A DNA stretch of 64,000 bases. Source: Deltaproteobacteria bacterium (lineage in GTDB: Bacteria; UBA10199; GCA-002796325; JACPFF01). How positions within the stretch are numbered: the first letter of the stretch is position 1; every line of letters starts with the position of its first letter. The DNA is taken from assembly GCA_016210045.1 (NCBI GenBank), contig JACQUX010000038.1, positions 62,001 through 126,000 on the forward strand, read 5' to 3'. This document shows positions 50,696 through 62,300 of this stretch, in pieces. The notes below the pieces were generated by a model that worked only from the letters and a program-made list of their open reading frames with translations, was not told where the DNA came from and did no database searches. The position numbers and the translations under genes are program-made.

Positions 50696-51937
50696 ATGAC
50701 AGCGAAGCATTCGGCGTTTGCAGAGGTGAATACCTATGTCCGGCGGGTGGCGAAGCGGCTGCAAATCCCGGACGCGTATCTGAACATCATGCTCAATCCG
50801 TATCGCGAACTGCGGGTCCAAGTGATGATCCATCGCGACGATGGCTCGATTTTCGAGACCTTCGGCTATCGCATTCAGCACAATGCGGCGCGCGGTCCTT
50901 ATAAAGGTGGGATTCGTTACCATCCGGACGTGAACGAAGACGAAGTCCGTGCGCTGGCGTCGTTGATGACGTGGAAGAACGCGTTGGTCGATATCCCGTT
51001 CGGCGGGGCGAAGGGTGGGATCACGGTCGATCCGCGCCAACTCTCGCCGCGCGAATTGCAAGACCTGACCCGTTCGTTCACGCGCAAGATCGACATGGCG
51101 CTCGGGCCGTATCGCGATGTCCCGGCGCCGGACGTGAACACCAATGCCGAAGTGATGGGTTGGATCATGGATGAATACGGTCGGCGGCACGGACACACGC
51201 CGGCCGTGGTGACGGGAAAGCCGTTGGCGCTGGGCGGTTCCAAGGGACGGCAAGCGGCCACCGGGCGAGGCGTGAGTCTCGTTACGCAGTGGGCGGCGAA
51301 CGATAACGGGATCGACGTCCCGGGGGCGCGGATCGTGTTGCAAGGATTCGGCAACGTCGGGACCTATGCGGCGGAGTTCCTGATGCAAGCGGGCGCGAAA
51401 ATTATCGCGGTGAGCGATGTCGATGGCGCGATCTATGCGAAAGACGGACTCGATATCCCGGCGCTGTTGGCGTGGGTGCGGGAACATCGCACGGTCAAAG
51501 GGTTCCCCGGCGCGGAGCCGATCGACGGTGCGAAGCTACTCACGATCCCGTGCGACATCCTGATTCCTGCCGCGATGGGGGGCGTGATTACGATGGCGAA
51601 CGCGGCCCAAATTCAAACCAAGCTGTTGATTGAAGGGGCCAATCATCCGGTGACTCCGGACGCCGCAGCGGCGTTGGAGCAGCGGGGGATCCCGATCATC
51701 CCCGACATCCTGGCTAACGCCGGCGGCGTGACCGTGTCGTACTTCGAATGGACGCAGAACTTACAGCAATTCTTCTGGAGCGAGGCGGAAGTGAATCAAC
51801 GACTCGGCGAACGGCTCGAAACGGCGTATCGCACCATGTCCGAGACCGTCGTGGAATCACAATGCACGTATCGCGAGGCCGCGTATCTGATCGCACTCCG
51901 CCGCGTCTGGGAAGCGATGCAGCTGCGCGGGATTTGA
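50696..51937 (+). CDS. gdhA: Glu/Leu/Phe/Val dehydrogenase family enzyme (glutamate dehydrogenase)
   Basis: 413 residues, hexameric-type length. Substrate-lysine region GPYKGGIRYHP (68-78), PFGGAKGGI (101-109) with the catalytic Lys, the DVNTNAEVMGWIMDEYGRRHGH region, and the Rossmann GFGNVGTYAAEFL (218-230) are all standard, as is GANHPVTPDA. It oxidatively deaminates glutamate to 2-oxoglutarate or the reverse with NAD(P). A ribosome-binding site GGAGGGGG is present upstream. tadA starts 3 bases after the stop. Confidence 0.95.
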   Translation: MTAKHSAFAEVNTYVRRVAKRLQIPDAYLNIMLNPYRELRVQVMIHRDDGSIFETFGYRIQHNAARGPYKGGIRYHPDVNEDEVRALASLMTWKNALVDIPFGGAKGGITVDPRQLSPRELQDLTRSFTRKIDMALGPYRDVPAPDVNTNAEVMGWIMDEYGRRHGHTPAVVTGKPLALGGSKGRQAATGRGVSLVTQWAANDNGIDVPGARIVLQGFGNVGTYAAEFLMQAGAKIIAVSDVDGAIYAKDGLDIPALLAWVREHRTVKGFPGAEPIDGAKLLTIPCDILIPAAMGGVITMANAAQIQTKLLIEGANHPVTPDAAAALEQRGIPIIPDILANAGGVTVSYFEWTQNLQQFFWSEAEVNQRLGERLETAYRTMSETVVESQCTYREAAYLIALRRVWEAMQLRGI

Positions 51938-51940
51938 ACT

Positions 51941-52411
51941 GTGCTGACGGACGACGAATGCATGCGTGCGGCGCTGGCGGAGGCGGAATTGGCGGGCGCC
52001 CAAGGCGAAGTCCCGATCGGGGCCGTCGCGGTCGTCGGCGAGCAAATCGTGGCGCGGGCCCACAACCGACGTGAAGCCGACGGCAATCCACTGGGACACG
52101 CGGAAATTCTGCTGCTGCAGCAACTCATCGGCACTCGTGCCAGTTGGCGGCTCGACGACGTCACGCTGTACGTCACGTGTGAACCGTGTCTGATGTGCGC
52201 GGGCGCATTACTGCAAGCGCGGCTCGCACGACTCGTTTACGGTTGCGCCGATCCGAAGGCCGGCGCCTGCGGCTCGCTTTACCAAGTTCTCGACGACGCG
52301 CGCCTCAATCACCGCATCCCATGCACCGCTGGCGTTTTGGCCGCCGACTGCGGCGCGCTGCTCTCGGCGTTTTTTCGAGGGTTGCGGGGATGTAAGTCAG
52401 TGAAGGCGTAG
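51941..52411 (+). CDS. tadA: tRNA-specific adenosine deaminase TadA
   Basis: 156 residues with a GTG start. Zinc ligands and catalytic Glu: HAE at 53-55 and PCLMC (82-86). GACGSLYQVL before the C-terminus and GNPLGHAE are TadA features. It converts A34 to inosine in tRNA-Arg(ACG). Directly behind gdhA by 3 bases. No gene follows it closely except a small unknown one at 52498. Confidence 0.96.
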   Translation: MLTDDECMRAALAEAELAGAQGEVPIGAVAVVGEQIVARAHNRREADGNPLGHAEILLLQQLIGTRASWRLDDVTLYVTCEPCLMCAGALLQARLARLVYGCADPKAGACGSLYQVLDDARLNHRIPCTAGVLAADCGALLSAFFRGLRGCKSVKA

Positions 52412-52497
52412 ACGCGTTGTGGGCAATTCCCTCGCCAGTGAAACCGGTTGCGCGTTGTCGCGTCCCTCATTACACTGGCCGCCTGGAGTCGACGCCG

Positions 52498-52803
52498 ATG
52501 CTGAGTCCTGCGGAAGTGACTGCGGTGCAACAATTCCGGGCCAAAGTAGCGCTGTGGGATGCGGCCTATGCGGTATTTGTCGCCACCGAGGTGTTGATTG
52601 CGCCGCTCGTATTGACCTATCCGCAATACTCCGCGCTCCGGGCGCATGAGCGACGCATTGCGATCGACATCGAGCGGGACGGGATCCGATTATGGATGCC
52701 CTTTTCCAAGACGATCGCCGGGGACCGATTGCGCGACGTCGAGCAGTTTCTCACCGTGGCGCGGGCGTATCTGGCCGCGCTGCCAGTTGATCCATTGGGA
52801 TAA
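52498..52803 (+). CDS. hypothetical protein, 101 residues
   Basis: From MLSPAEVTAVQQF (ATG at 52498). Soluble, alpha/beta-looking: helix VQQFRAKVALWDAAYAVFVA, then a basic RAHERRIAIDIERDGIRLWMPFSK segment. No family seen. Its 3' end overlaps the convergent 186-residue gene by 53 bases, so at least one boundary is probably wrong or they are genuine antisense neighbours. Confidence 0.5.
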   Translation: MLSPAEVTAVQQFRAKVALWDAAYAVFVATEVLIAPLVLTYPQYSALRAHERRIAIDIERDGIRLWMPFSKTIAGDRLRDVEQFLTVARAYLAALPVDPLG

Positions 52804-53311
52804 AGCGGCAGGGATGGGAGCGGAGCTGTGCGACGGCCGTGTTGTGCAGCGGGTCGCCGTATTCGCTGAGCGCCAGGATAAATCGGTCGATCGTGTCGGC
52901 GCGCCGGGCCGCGCGGATCCAGACGCGCATGCCGGCGCGGAACAATGTGTCCTGCGTAGTTCCGAAGAACGGGGGCGTCGCGGGGTCCGCGGGGAATTCC
53001 CAATATTGCACGCGAGCGCGCAACGGTTTCCCCCCAACGGTGCCGACGACGACGGTCTTGGGGAGCCGGCACTTCGCCGGCGAGGTGAAGCGTGTGGCGT
53101 GGATCGGCCGCGCGGGCGGCGTTGCTCCGGCAGGCGTGAGCGCGGGGATGAACGCGAAATAGGAAATGACTCCCGGTTGGGCCCGAGAGCCGGGAGGTGG
53201 TGGCAGGGGCTGATCGTGACTGATCATGAGGACCGCATCGGCAATCCCATCGCGATTGAAATCGTATGGCGGATTGATCGGTTGTCCGATGGGGAAGTTG
53301 CCACGGCCCAT
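52751..53311 (-). CDS. small protein with FG-GAP-like Asp loop, downstream of the 905-residue gene
   Basis: 186 residues, ATG at 53311; the frame is open further upstream into the end of the 905-residue gene. The Asp-rich YDFNRDGIADAVLMIS (16-31) is an FG-GAP/VCBS-type calcium loop as in the big divergent RHS protein. Then a proline-rich patch PLPPPPGSR. No signal peptide in this reading frame, so it may be translated from an earlier non-ATG start. Overlaps the 101-residue gene tail-to-tail by 53 bases. Confidence 0.5.
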   Translation of the reverse strand: MGRGNFPIGQPINPPYDFNRDGIADAVLMISHDQPLPPPPGSRAQPGVISYFAFIPALTPAGATPPARPIHATRFTSPAKCRLPKTVVVGTVGGKPLRARVQYWEFPADPATPPFFGTTQDTLFRAGMRVWIRAARRADTIDRFILALSEYGDPLHNTAVAQLRSHPCRFIPMDQLAARPDTPAPR

Positions 53312-53351
53312 GCTGCGGACATACGCCGGGCCGCAGATGCGCGCAAGTCCA

Positions 53352-56069
53352 TTACGGTTGCGGAGTAGCGGGCATCGGCTGCGCTTGTTGCGGCAGGGTG
53401 TCGGTGGGCGTCGCGGCGTGTTCGATGAACGACTGCATCATCGGGGAAGGGTCCCAGAGGCCGAAGCCGGGCAAGTTGCTCCAGTCGAGGCCGAGGCGCG
53501 GATCGCCGCCGCCTTTGTTGCAGCATTGCGCGGTGCCGCTGCCGGTGCCGGTGCCGCCGCCTTTGCTCGTTTTTACGTCGCTGTCCGCGAGCGGGGATCG
53601 GGCGCCCATCGCGGGTCCGCAGTCGACGGCCCAGCAGGCGCTCTTGTTCGACGTCGACGGGGCGCAGCTGCTCAAGTTCCCCTGGCTGGCGGCGCCGCCG
53701 CTCATGCTATTTTTATCTGTTGCATCTGCCATTCCGCCGGCCACCAATGATCCGGTGCCGGGCGGTTGACACTCCGCGACGATGCAGTCCGGTTGCGGTT
53801 TGTCGGGACCTTGCGGGTATCCTTGACAGCCGCCCGGCGGGGCGAATTGTCCGGAAACGGAAGTACACTGATTGGAACAAGTGTCGCCTTGGCAGAGATG
53901 TCCGCCGTGCTGCATCGGCACGGTGCCACTCTCGGCCATCACGCCGTGATGTTCCTTGGATGCGACGCCAGCGCCCGACAGATACGCGTGACCGCCTTCG
54001 TGTTGGACAACACCGGTCCCTTGCCCGCTTGCGGCAACACCTTTGTTCAGGAAGATGCGGCCGCTGGCGGGATCGTAGAGTCCGCCGGGTTGCGGTTGGC
54101 CCGGTTTGCCGCTGGCGTGGGACACGGTTCCCCCATCGGGAGATAGCACGGCGCTGCCACCCACCAGCGGTGTAGCGCCTTCTTCTTTCGCCTTCTTCGC
54201 GAGTTCACCCGGCGTCACTTTTTCGAAATTCACCGGGGTCGCGTTGGCCATCGCCTTCTGGGCGTGTGCCAGTGCGGCCGCGTGTTGCTCGGGCGTGATA
54301 TTGTGACTATTCGCGTTGGCCTGATTGCGGAGTCCATCCGCGACCGGACCAAAACCATCGCCGGCTTGTTTCTTGTTCTTGTCGATTTTTTCATCGAGCG
54401 GAGTCTTAATTGGTGTTTCGGTTTTTTCGGGATTATCTCCGCTCGCCGCGCCGCACAGCGACCCGACCGGGACCTTCACGATACTCTCCATCAGCTCGCC
54501 GCCGCCCATGCCTGCGCCGCCGGGCCCGCGTCCACCGCCGCCTTCACCGCCGCTGCGATACGGTTGCGGATTCGGTGCGATCGGATTGGAAAACGGATCA
54601 CGATGACACATCACCCAGCCGAGTTGCGGGAGTTGCACGCCGCAGGCGCCCGCGGTCCCGCCGCCGTCCGATCCGCCGCCGCAGGTATCATTGCATCCCT
54701 TGCCGGCCGCCGCAGTGGACCAGAGGCTGCAGGTTCCCATGCCATGCGATGCCGGGTCGAGCAGCACATTCATGAAGCTGTCGAATCCCATGCATTCGCC
54801 TTGCAGCGCCGCGCCGACGAATGCTCCACTGGGACTCCCGCCGCCTGGTTGGCAATTTTTTTCCTTCACCTTCCCCATCGACGCGCCGAATGGGGTTTTT
54901 CCCATTCCGCCGCCTCCCCCAAAGGCCGCCATCTTCGGACCCATCCCGGCTCCTTGGCCAGGACCTCCGGCCTTCATCCCCATTCCGCCACTTTTTCCTG
55001 GTATGCCGGCCATCCCGGGTATCCCGCCGAGTCCGGCCTTTTGCGCATCCGCGCCGGCACAAAAGAATTGCTGTTTCATCAGGCCTTCGGCCGGGTCATA
55101 CAAATAGAGACCGAATTTTTCGAGAAACGGATTTTGCGCGGCGAGGTCGATTGACGGCAGCAACGACTGCATCGCGAGCCAGAGTTGACTTTCGGTCCCG
55201 ACGCGTTTGATCACGTCGAAGAGGTTGAGCACGGGATTCAGTCCGACGGAGAGAAGATGGTGCCGAACCAAGGCGCGTTGTGCCTCCGTGATCGGCAACG
55301 CGTCGACCTCTTGCACGGCCGTTTGCAACGCCTTGGCCAATGCGGCGTCGAGCGCCAGCGCTTGTGCAGTATTCAGATAAAGCGAGCCCAATATCCAGTC
55401 GCTCAAATGGGCCGTGGCCGGTTTGAATTCACCATGCACGGCATTGAGACAATATTTGGTCAGCGTTTGCTCGGCAACGACGTCGCCGGTGTACTGATCG
55501 GTCAGTCCGGCGATCACGGTGCGCAGTCCGAACGGCAGCGCGCGACGGGTCGCGATCCCGAGACGAAAGCAGGATTGCTCCAACAGCGGAACCAAATTGC
55601 CGCCGGCCAGTGCGGGGTCTTGTAATACGTCATCAAGACGCGCCGCGAGTTGCGCGTCGAGTTGGGCATCGAGCGGCGCGAGTGCCTCATCAGCCGCTTG
55701 CAGCGACTGGATCGCGGCTTGATAAGTCTGTTGGGCCACGGCCAGCGGACTCGGCGTCTTCGACTTCGATTTCTTCTGCAGCAGTTGCCAGAAGCCAGGC
55801 GCGGATGGTGGCGTTTTAGTCGCTTGGGTTATTTGCGCGGCTGTTAACGGTTTTGCTGGCTGCAGCGACTGCTGGATCACGATTTCCCGATACGCCTGAT
55901 CGACCGCCGCCCCAGCCGCCCAGACCCGCGCTTGCTGCGCGATCGCGTCGGCTTCGAGTTGGATAATGGCGTCGGTCGAGCTCCCGGCCCAGCTGAGGGA
56001 CGGAACTCCAGTCAGGGTCAGGGTAAGGATGAAACGGGCACAGTACGGAAGGATACGAGTTCGGCGCAT
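53352..56069 (-). CDS. large secreted protein with HEGGH metallopeptidase motif and Gly-rich core
   Basis: 905 residues with a signal peptide (RRTRILPYCARFILTLTLTG..., cleavage near SLSWAG). A helical N-terminal third (30-330, many AxxA) is followed by Gly/Met/Pro-rich low complexity (GIPGMAGIPGKSGGMGMK) around 345-420. A Cys-rich stretch occurs around 430-500 and a further one near 700-870. HEGGH at 690-694, in GVVQHEGGHAYLSG, is a zincin-type HExxH motif. No family recognised overall. Divergent from the SpvB/RHS giant with 264 bases between the starts; possibly a coexpressed processing protease or partner of that system (inference). Confidence 0.75.
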   Translation of the reverse strand: MRRTRILPYCARFILTLTLTGVPSLSWAGSSTDAIIQLEADAIAQQARVWAAGAAVDQAYREIVIQQSLQPAKPLTAAQITQATKTPPSAPGFWQLLQKKSKSKTPSPLAVAQQTYQAAIQSLQAADEALAPLDAQLDAQLAARLDDVLQDPALAGGNLVPLLEQSCFRLGIATRRALPFGLRTVIAGLTDQYTGDVVAEQTLTKYCLNAVHGEFKPATAHLSDWILGSLYLNTAQALALDAALAKALQTAVQEVDALPITEAQRALVRHHLLSVGLNPVLNLFDVIKRVGTESQLWLAMQSLLPSIDLAAQNPFLEKFGLYLYDPAEGLMKQQFFCAGADAQKAGLGGIPGMAGIPGKSGGMGMKAGGPGQGAGMGPKMAAFGGGGGMGKTPFGASMGKVKEKNCQPGGGSPSGAFVGAALQGECMGFDSFMNVLLDPASHGMGTCSLWSTAAAGKGCNDTCGGGSDGGGTAGACGVQLPQLGWVMCHRDPFSNPIAPNPQPYRSGGEGGGGRGPGGAGMGGGELMESIVKVPVGSLCGAASGDNPEKTETPIKTPLDEKIDKNKKQAGDGFGPVADGLRNQANANSHNITPEQHAAALAHAQKAMANATPVNFEKVTPGELAKKAKEEGATPLVGGSAVLSPDGGTVSHASGKPGQPQPGGLYDPASGRIFLNKGVAASGQGTGVVQHEGGHAYLSGAGVASKEHHGVMAESGTVPMQHGGHLCQGDTCSNQCTSVSGQFAPPGGCQGYPQGPDKPQPDCIVAECQPPGTGSLVAGGMADATDKNSMSGGAASQGNLSSCAPSTSNKSACWAVDCGPAMGARSPLADSDVKTSKGGGTGTGSGTAQCCNKGGGDPRLGLDWSNLPGFGLWDPSPMMQSFIEHAATPTDTLPQQAQPMPATPQP

Positions 56070-56333
56070 ACGGGGCTCCTGGATAGTGAGGCAGGATGAT
56101 CAGAAAGCAAGATGCGTACCGCACGCGACCGTGCGGCGGGTTCCGCACGGTGCTGAAAAGGCGGGCCATTTTTTTGCGGGGCGACCAGCTGATTTCTCAG
56201 GTTGAGAATGCGTGGTGGGAACGAGAAAAAAACGTCACTGAAATGGCGGTGGCGTGCCTGGATAGACGTCGTCTGTATAGGGGACTTGCTCTAGGAAGGT
56301 TGCTGGCCTTGCCATTGCAGGTGTTACAAGGTC
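56070..56333. promoter_or_regulatory. divergent promoter region, secreted HEGGH protein / RHS giant
   Basis: 264 bases without a gene, between two outward-facing starts. An AAGGT precedes the RHS-gene ATG at 56334. I could not place hexamers with confidence. No tRNA or repeat was noticed. Confidence 0.4.
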
Positions 56334-59300
56334 ATGCGATTCTTGCGGTGGCATTGGTTCGCCGAATACCCACAGTGTGCCTGGGTTCGTGGCGCGCTCT
56401 GCGGGCTGTTGTTCCTGGCCGGTCCGGTGGGGGCTGCGGAGGAGGAGGCGCGCGCCGAGCCGGACCCGCCGCCCGCTGCCGAGTCATCCGCCGAAGAACA
56501 GGAAGCGCCGCCGCGCGGGGAGACCACGCACGAGCTGGCCACGCAGCAAGCGGCGTTGACCGAGGACGGCGCGGCGGCAGCGCCTGGCGCTGCGGTGGGC
56601 GCTCCGATGGACGACACGCAGAGTCCGTTGGGCGATCACGGATTGGCGGTGCAAGAGGCCGGCGTGGGTCCTGCCGGTGGGGTGTCGCTACCATTTCCGT
56701 TGCAGTTACTTCCCGGGCGCCACGGAATGACGCCGGTCGTCGCCGCCGTCTACTCCAGCGGCAATCGGAGCAACGGGCCGCTCGGGTATGGAATGGAATT
56801 GGTCGCGGGAGGCCAGATCACGCGGCGAGGTTGGCGGGAGGGCGTTGTGCCGCCACAGAGTTATGGGCCGGGGTTTTTCAGCAACTTCGATTGGGCGAAC
56901 GAACGCTATCGGGTGAATGTCGAAGGGAACGCGCAGGAAATTTTCTACGCCGGATCCGCGACGGCGGGCGGGTTGCGATTTCTGCCGCGGTATCAGTCCC
57001 ATTGGGTCGTTACGGCGCCGAATCAATTCCTGTTCGATAAATGGGGGGCTCGGCTTCCCACCGGGATGCGCTATCAATTCACAAGCCATCCGGGAACGAC
57101 GAGCGCGATCAAGCGGAACGAACAGTATTTGGTGGCGGCGATTTCACCGGACGAGCAGACCAACACGTTCTATCGCTATCGCGCCGGTGCGCCATTCATG
57201 ATCGGCGGCGTCGATGTCGGGTCACGGGCGGTCGTGCTCGCAGAAATCCGCTATTCCTGTGCGCTTGAGGAATCCGATACCTGTTACAAAGTCCTCTTTC
57301 ACTATGAATACCGAGACGATGTCGTTATCTCGGCCCAATCGGGGCAGGTGGTCGGCTCCGCCGAGCGCGTGAAGCGAGTGGACGTGCTCACGCCGACCGG
57401 CGAACTGGCGTGGAGTTACCACTTTACTTACGTGCAGGACCACATCAACGGGCACAGCCTGTTGCGGGAGATTCAACAAACCTTCAAAGGTGGTCAGAGT
57501 CTGCTGCCCCCCATTCGTCTGACGTTCAGCGAGGCGCAGCCGCCGCCAGAATATTGGCCGTTGAACACGACGCCACTGGGGGCGCTGAGTTACAGTTATC
57601 AATCGTTTTATGCGCAGGAAACATTGGGGACGCCGCAATATAATAAAGACGAGGATGGGAAGCCGATCAATCCGATGGAGGGAGATCCGATTATTTATGT
57701 CGGTGGCACCCAATGGGTCGAGGCGGAGGAATTTGTGTTCGGTGCCGGCGTCTTTTTTGCCGATCCGAATCATGATGGCTTGCCCGACTTGATCCAGCGC
57801 GACATTGCCAAGCAAGATTGGATCAATCAAGGCGATGGGACGTTTGCCCCGACACCTGCGGCGTTTGCGGGCAGCGTCGGAGCGGACGGCTATTGGATGC
57901 GTCGCCACACGACGGAAGCGACGACCATTCCGGGATTCAAGAAAGACGCCGCCGCCGCCGCGCAACCGAAAGCGGCGACTCTGCTCAAAGAGGTCTTAGA
58001 TGCCAATGTCCAAATGGGCGATGTCGATGGTGATGGGCAAAGTGATCTGTTGGTGAATGGCGTCGGCATGGCCGTCACTCCGGCGGGAATTTTGGGATCA
58101 GGCGTCTTCGATCTACGCGGACAACCGCTCAGCGTGGCCCCGACGCTGCCGGTCGCGCTTGCCGGTGCGGGCCCAACCTACAACAGCCCCGGCGTCGTGA
58201 CCGTCGATCTGAATGGCGATGGTTATGTCGATCTGTTGCAAGGCGTGATGGAATCCTATCCGCCGGGCACGCAGCACCGCGCCTGGCTCTACGACCCGGT
58301 GACGAAGCATTTTCAAGAACGCGCTCAATGGGCGCCGCCTGTAGTGTTCAGTCGCTTCGGTGTCGATCTCGGCGTGCAATTTACGGATTTCAATGCAGAC
58401 GGCTTAGTCGACCTCTACAGCATGAATCAGAAGTACGTCGAAAACAACGGCCTCTTCCTGAACACGGGGAATGGATGGTTGAACGTCACGGCCGATTGGG
58501 TGGCCGCGTGGAATGGTGGAGAGCAGGCCCCAACCGTGGTCGTCACGGCATCCGGAGAGACCAAATTCCCCGCGTCGATCGATTTTCCGGACAATCAGAA
58601 CCGCAGTGTCGATAGCGGATGGCGATGGTTCGATCTGAATGCCGACGGGATTGACGACATGATTTACGCCGTTGTGTCCATTGGGTCGGATGGAAAATCG
58701 ACGACGGAATATCACACGCTGCTCGGCAGCGCGGTGCGACAGTGGCGGGCGTACATGGGGAAGAACATCATGGGCGATGCGGTTTCTCCAAAATTTGTTG
58801 TGCCGATGGCGACACGGTTCCGCTCCCAGAATCCCGACGATGACAAGACCTACACCATTGATCGCGGTGTACGGGTTCTGGATCTGAACGGGGATCGAGT
58901 GCCGGATCTAGTGGAAAATGTCTGTGCGATCGGCCAAGCGTCGTGCGTAGCCACGGTACATCTGAATTCGCTGGCACTTCCCAATTTGCTGAAAACGGTG
59001 CGCGCCCCGATGGGGACGACCACGACGTTTGCGTACACCACATATGCCAAGTTTGAAGAGGCCGTTGGTTCGCCTCCGCTGGTCGTGCAATCCGTGAAAG
59101 TCGCCGACGTGGCCGGTGCCGCGATCGGCGCGCGCACGTTCGAATTCGCGGATCCGCAATTCGTGGCTAAGCCCGAGTCGTCGGAGAGCGCGGATTCGGA
59201 ATACGACGAGCGGCGCGGTCCGGAACTTCTCGGCTTTCGTGAAGTCCGGATGATCGAAACGGGATTGCATCCGGCATATGGCGCAATGAGCGAACGCCGC

Positions 59301-62300
59301 ACCACGACGATTTACAAGCCGGGCTATGCCTTCATGGGGATGGTGGAACAGCAGCAAATGCATGTGCGGGAGGACCTTAAACAGAAGTCGTCATCCGCGG
59401 AATGGCCACCGCAACCAGTGAGTGCGGTTTCGCAGACCTATCACGAGGTCGGCACGGCGAAGCCTCCGTATGCGCCGCGGGTGCACATTACGGAAACCAC
59501 GCAAAATGAGGGCGGCCTAAAACGGACGGTGCGCACCGAATATCAGGAGTATGATCCGTATGGATTCCCCATTGCGATCCATCACCACGGACGGATCGAT
59601 GCCGCCGTGGGGCTCACGGACGATGTGCAGGAATCACGCATCTACACGCGGCGCGAAGATCCGTATATCCTCGGGCTGTTGGAAAAGTCGACAACGACCG
59701 CGAATGGCCTCAAGCGCTCCGTCGACAACGTGTATGATGACCTCGGGCGGCTCCAAAAAACGACCACGGAGGCCGACGGCGCGGCCTCGAGCTGGACCAG
59801 TTATAGTTACGACAGCTACAGCAATCGCGATATCGAACGACGATCCGGTGCGGACCCGGACGCGCCGTCCAGTCAGACGCGGATCTTTTACGATGCCAAC
59901 TATGCGCAATTCGTGATCGGTCAAGAGAACACGCTCGCGCAACGTTCGATGGTGACGTATGCGGGTGTCAATGCTGCGGAACCGTTGACGTCGGGGGCTT
60001 CATTCGGCAAGCCGGTGCGCGTTGAAGGCCTGTCGACTACGGCCGTCGCCGCCGCGCACTATGACCTCCACACGTACGATATGTTCGGTCGGCTCGAACA
60101 GCGCATGTCGATGGGACGCGCATTGGAACAGGGAAAATGGATCGACGCGCTCGATCGAGCCCAAACGTGGAAGCACTTCATCTTTGCTGCGGACGGCCAG
60201 AGCCAAACGACCCGGACTGATCATCCGAGTTTTTATTCCGCAAAAGGCACGCCGTCCTCCATGACCGAAATGACGCTGAACGATCGCGGAAAAATCGTGC
60301 GCGTGCGGACGTTGGGCCAACAAGGCTGGCGCCAAGTCCTGACGGAATATGGCCCGTATGCAACGGTGTGGCGGGTGAGCGAGCCGCATCGGGATGGCGA
60401 GCCGGTCCGCTGGACCACAACGACGGTCGATGCGCTGGGCCGCAAAATCGTCGTGGAGAATCCGACCTCGGTGGAAAGCTATGAATACCGGCCGTTCCAG
60501 GTCCACACGGTGTACGCCGATGGACAAAAGAGCACCGTGGAATCCGACGGACGGGATCGCGTGATCCTGCGCTCCCATCCCGGCGGCGGCCAGACGGCGA
60601 TCAGTTATGGTGTCGCAGACGGCCGCATCACGATGACGGGTCCAGACGGGAAGAATACGATTCTGCAGCGCAACGGCTTGGAACTCGTGACCCAACGGGT
60701 AGATCCGGATCGCGGCACGTGGACTTGGCAATACAATGCGCGTGGCATGCAAGCGGCGCAGATCGATGCCAAGCAGATCGCCACGCGGTTTCACTACGAT
60801 CTGCTCGATCGCGTGCGGGCCGTGGATGTCGGCGACGATGGAAATTTCGAAGCGGAATATTTTTACGACGGCAACACGCCCACGACGCAATCGCTGGAGG
60901 CGACCGCGTTGGGCCAACGCAGTGCGATGCGCGACGCGCAGGGCATCACGCGATGGCACTACAACGCGCAAGGCTTGGTGCAACAGCTCGAGAAAACAGT
61001 AGATGGCGTCACCCATCGGGCACTGTACACGTATGACCACCGCGGCCGCGTATCGGAATTCCGCGATGTCGATCCCGCTGCGCAGCCGAAAATTGGGCTG
61101 ACTGCCGGAGCCATGCCGACAGCGGATCCGATCCGCTTCACGATCCGATATCAATACGACTTGGACGGACTGACCAAGGTGCAAAGCCGCGTCGGGCAGC
61201 AACCATGGCAGGTCAGCATCGCCGCGATCACGTACGACGGCAGTGGTCGATTACAGCAAGTGACCTATGGCAATGGGACCCAGGAGGACTTCACGTACCT
61301 CCCGAACACGGGACAACTGCAACAACGACGCGTGACGCGTCCGGGGAGCGGCAATGCGACTGCATTGCTGGACTTTACGTACGCGTACGAACATCCGTTG
61401 GGATTCATCTCCGCGATTACGGACGCCGTGACGCCGAGCTCCTCGCAGCAGTTTACGTATCATGCCGATCGCTCGCTCGCGTCCGCCAAGAGCCAAGTCT
61501 ACGGGGAAGTCGCCTACTACGCGGATGCGGCGGGAAACCTGATCAATCACGGTCCGTGGACGTTGGCGTATGCGGACAAACGTCCACACGCCGTGAGCAG
61601 CGCGTATCATCAGCAGACCAAACAGCAGATCAGCTATGCGTACGACGCGAACGGCAATATTACGGGCTCGTGGGATCGTATTTTCACGTACGACGACCAG
61701 AATCGGTTGTCGCGGCTTCAGAGTTCGCTCGGCTTCGTGGACTTTGTGTATGACGGCGATGGACGCCGGGTCAAACAGCTCACAACGGTTTTGCAAGGAC
61801 AGCGCGCGGCGCCGACGTTGAAAACTGCGGATGGCCGCACGCTCCGGCAGATGTGGCAAGCGGCGTTCGGAATCCCGAGCGCCGTTGCGGCTGTGGCTCC
61901 GTCGCGTTCGACCGGGGCGCTGGTGCGCAGCCAAGCGGGCAAGATGCCGGCCGTAACGAATCCCCTTGGCGCCGTGCCCGGGACCAATAAACCGCCCGCG
62001 GCCAGGGCGCAACAACCCGTGCCGACGCCGCGCGCGAAGCAACCGATCGCGATTCCACGGACGCGGACGCCGACCTTGGCCGCGCTGCAACCCAGCGCGC
62101 AAACTATGACGACACCGTTTGACGAGCTGGAGATCGTGGAGCGCGATGGAAACGTAGAACGGCGCTACCATATCATGGCGCTGGACCGCCGCGTGGCTAC
62201 GGTCACGGTTGTCGAAGCGACGCCTGTCATCCGCTATTTCTATGCTGATCATCTCGGCTCCCGTTCCATCGTGGCCGACGCGACTGGCACCGTGACCGAC

